From assembly GCA_003213615.1 (NCBI GenBank), contig QCMQ01000005.1, positions 1 to 64,000 on the forward strand: 64,000 nt of DNA, read 5' to 3'. Position numbers and translations under genes: made by a program. The notes below the pieces were generated by a model. The model had not been told where the DNA came from, did not search any database, and saw nothing but the letters and a program-made list of their open reading frames with translations. The stretch comes from Pelagibacteraceae bacterium AG-422-D23. Lineage in GTDB: Bacteria > Pseudomonadota > Alphaproteobacteria > Pelagibacterales > Pelagibacteraceae. Below are positions 63,296 to 64,000 of the stretch, one piece after another; the stretch's first letter is position 1, and each line of letters starts with the position of its first letter.

Positions 63296-63646
63296 ATGCC
63301 AAAAGAAAAAAAGACCTTATTAGATTTTTGGGAAGATCAAATGAGACAGTCTCATACTGCTAGTAACTATTTTTTTAGAAAATCCCCTTCTCACTATCAT
63401 ATGATGTTATTAGTAATGTCTGCACATAAAGAAAATAAAAAACTATCTGTAGAAGAACTTAAAACTAAATTATTTAAAACATCTAGACCAAAATCTGCAT
63501 TAATTATTACTGAAGCTTGTGAAAAAGGATTCTTTCGTCTTGAAAAAACATCAACTGACCAAAGGATAAAAAATATAATACCTAGTGAGTCTTTTATTAA
63601 AGAATTTAATGAATACTTGGATACCTTAAAAAATATAAGTTATTAG
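63296..63646 (+). CDS. Small winged-helix (MarR-like) regulator, tentative
   Basis: A 116-residue soluble protein 5 bases after tdm. LSVEELKTKLFKTSRPKSALIITEACEKGFFRLEKTSTDQRIKNIIPSE, about residues 51-99, reads as helix-turn-helix followed by a wing, as in MarR/PadR-type regulators; the TDQR wing phrase is typical of MarR. It may control the tdm and transporter genes. No effector site is evident. Homology is modest, so the family call is tentative. Confidence 0.55.
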   Translation: MPKEKKTLLDFWEDQMRQSHTASNYFFRKSPSHYHMMLLVMSAHKENKKLSVEELKTKLFKTSRPKSALIITEACEKGFFRLEKTSTDQRIKNIIPSESFIKEFNEYLDTLKNISY

Positions 63647-63747
63647 CGATAAATTTCACAAAAATTGAAATATCTAAATTATATATATAATTTTTAGTTC
63701 TATAAAAAATTATATTAATTACTATTTGCAAAAAATAATGTTTTCAT

Positions 63748-64000
63748 ATGACGACATTACCCTCGAAAGCTAAAGTAGTTATAATTGGCGGTGGAATTCA
63801 CGGTCTAAGTACTGCTTGGAAACTTTCTGAAACTTACAAAAATCCTGGTGACATCGTTGTCTTAGAAAAAAAAGATACTGCTGCTGGAGCAAGTGGAATT
63901 GCTTGTGGTGTTGTAAGAAATAATTATTTCCAACCAGCAATGAGAGAGTTAATGGCTCACTCAGTTTCTGTATGGGAGAGTGATCCTAAAGCATTTAAAT
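63748..64000 (+). CDS. FAD-dependent amine oxidoreductase, SoxB-like (N-terminal part)
   Basis: The first 84 residues of a gene that runs past the window end. AKVVIIGGGIHGLSTAWKL is the FAD-binding start, and GASGIACGVVRNNYFQPAMRELM resembles the flavin-loop region of SoxB/dimethylglycine dehydrogenase-type enzymes. A 101-bp AT-rich spacer (63647-63747), with an 18-base AT palindrome at 63676-63693, precedes it. Placement after tdm suggests oxidation of dimethylamine-derived or N-methyl compounds; substrate cannot be told from the fragment. Confidence 0.75.
   Translation, partial: MTTLPSKAKVVIIGGGIHGLSTAWKLSETYKNPGDIVVLEKKDTAAGASGIACGVVRNNYFQPAMRELMAHSVSVWESDPKAFK

Noticed and set aside
63647-63747. 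18-bp AT palindrome (63676-63693) as operator
   Set aside because: It is mostly alternating A and T in a very AT-rich spacer, so chance is a sufficient explanation.
1-64000. tRNA, rRNA, CRISPR array, insertion sequence or prophage
   Set aside because: I saw no regular spaced repeats, transposase or integrase-like protein, or cloverleaf-like sequence in the spacers by eye; a tRNA and Rfam scan would be needed to be sure.

Overview
The window looks like a piece of a streamlined marine alphaproteobacterial chromosome, most likely of the SAR11 (Pelagibacter-like) lineage. The DNA is very AT-rich. Genes are packed almost edge to edge, and I see no gap above 300 bp without a gene. At least thirteen neighbouring gene pairs share the single base of a TAATG stop/start junction. 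The gene content also fits an ocean heterotroph living on methylated amines, sulfonium compounds and one-carbon units. I see no tRNA, rRNA, insertion sequence, phage gene or CRISPR array.

Layout. 1-333: end of an ETHE1-like metallo-beta-lactamase protein. 326-5393 (minus): Fe(III) ABC transporter (fbpA, a small Cys protein, fbpB, fbpC) followed by azlC/azlD, with tandem Fur-like palindromes upstream and a possible pseudoknot at the fbpB start. 5446-9506: LysR regulator, AcuI-like acryloyl-CoA reductase, folE, hisI, a 2OG oxygenase and a DUF2237 protein. 9507-15284 (minus): dimethylglycine/sarcosine dehydrogenase with its electron chain EtfB, EtfA and ETF-ubiquinone oxidoreductase. 15342-20180 (minus): DUF4864 protein, NADPH-quinone-reductase-like flavoprotein, MFS carrier, CoA-binding protein, ferredoxin and methanethiol-oxidase-like SBP56. 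20198-29307 (minus): small membrane protein, crotonase, PhyH-type dioxygenase, nucleotidyltransferase, APS-kinase-like protein, DddP-like M24 enzyme, methyltransferase, second dimethylglycine/sarcosine dehydrogenase, betaine-homocysteine methyltransferase and a Rieske oxygenase. 29584-33673 (plus): quaternary-amine-type binding protein, permease, MetF-like protein and DmdA-like demethylase. 33719-37774: two small proteins, a Yip1-like protein, and an unexplained cluster of DUF3726 protein, 554-aa unknown and degenerate M19 dipeptidase. 37869-42861: purE, purK, GNAT, cold-shock protein, racemase, hypotheticals and EamA exporter. 42872-51725: heterotetrameric sarcosine oxidase soxBDAG, formate-THF ligase, an amidotransferase and an iron alcohol dehydrogenase. 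51803-53134: trimethylamine monooxygenase. 53138-55587: gpsA and glpK. 55592-60809: betaine/TMAO-type ABC transporter. 60951-64000: TMAO demethylase (tdm), a small winged-helix-like regulator and a truncated SoxB-like flavoenzyme.

How it fits together. Glycine betaine and TMAO-type solutes are imported by the ProXWV-type systems. Tmm oxidises trimethylamine to TMAO and Tdm demethylates TMAO. Glycine betaine can lose a methyl group through BHMT or, by inference, through the Rieske oxygenase. Dimethylglycine and sarcosine are then oxidised by two GcvT-fused dehydrogenases feeding the ETF chain and by SoxBDAG. Methyl groups arrive on tetrahydrofolate or as formaldehyde and are handled by the MetF-like protein and Fhs. 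A parallel sulfur theme (DddP-like, AcuI-like, methanethiol-oxidase-like, DmdA-like) suggests DMSP metabolism. Six proteins carry a GcvT-type folate-binding fold, an unusually dense set for 64 kb.
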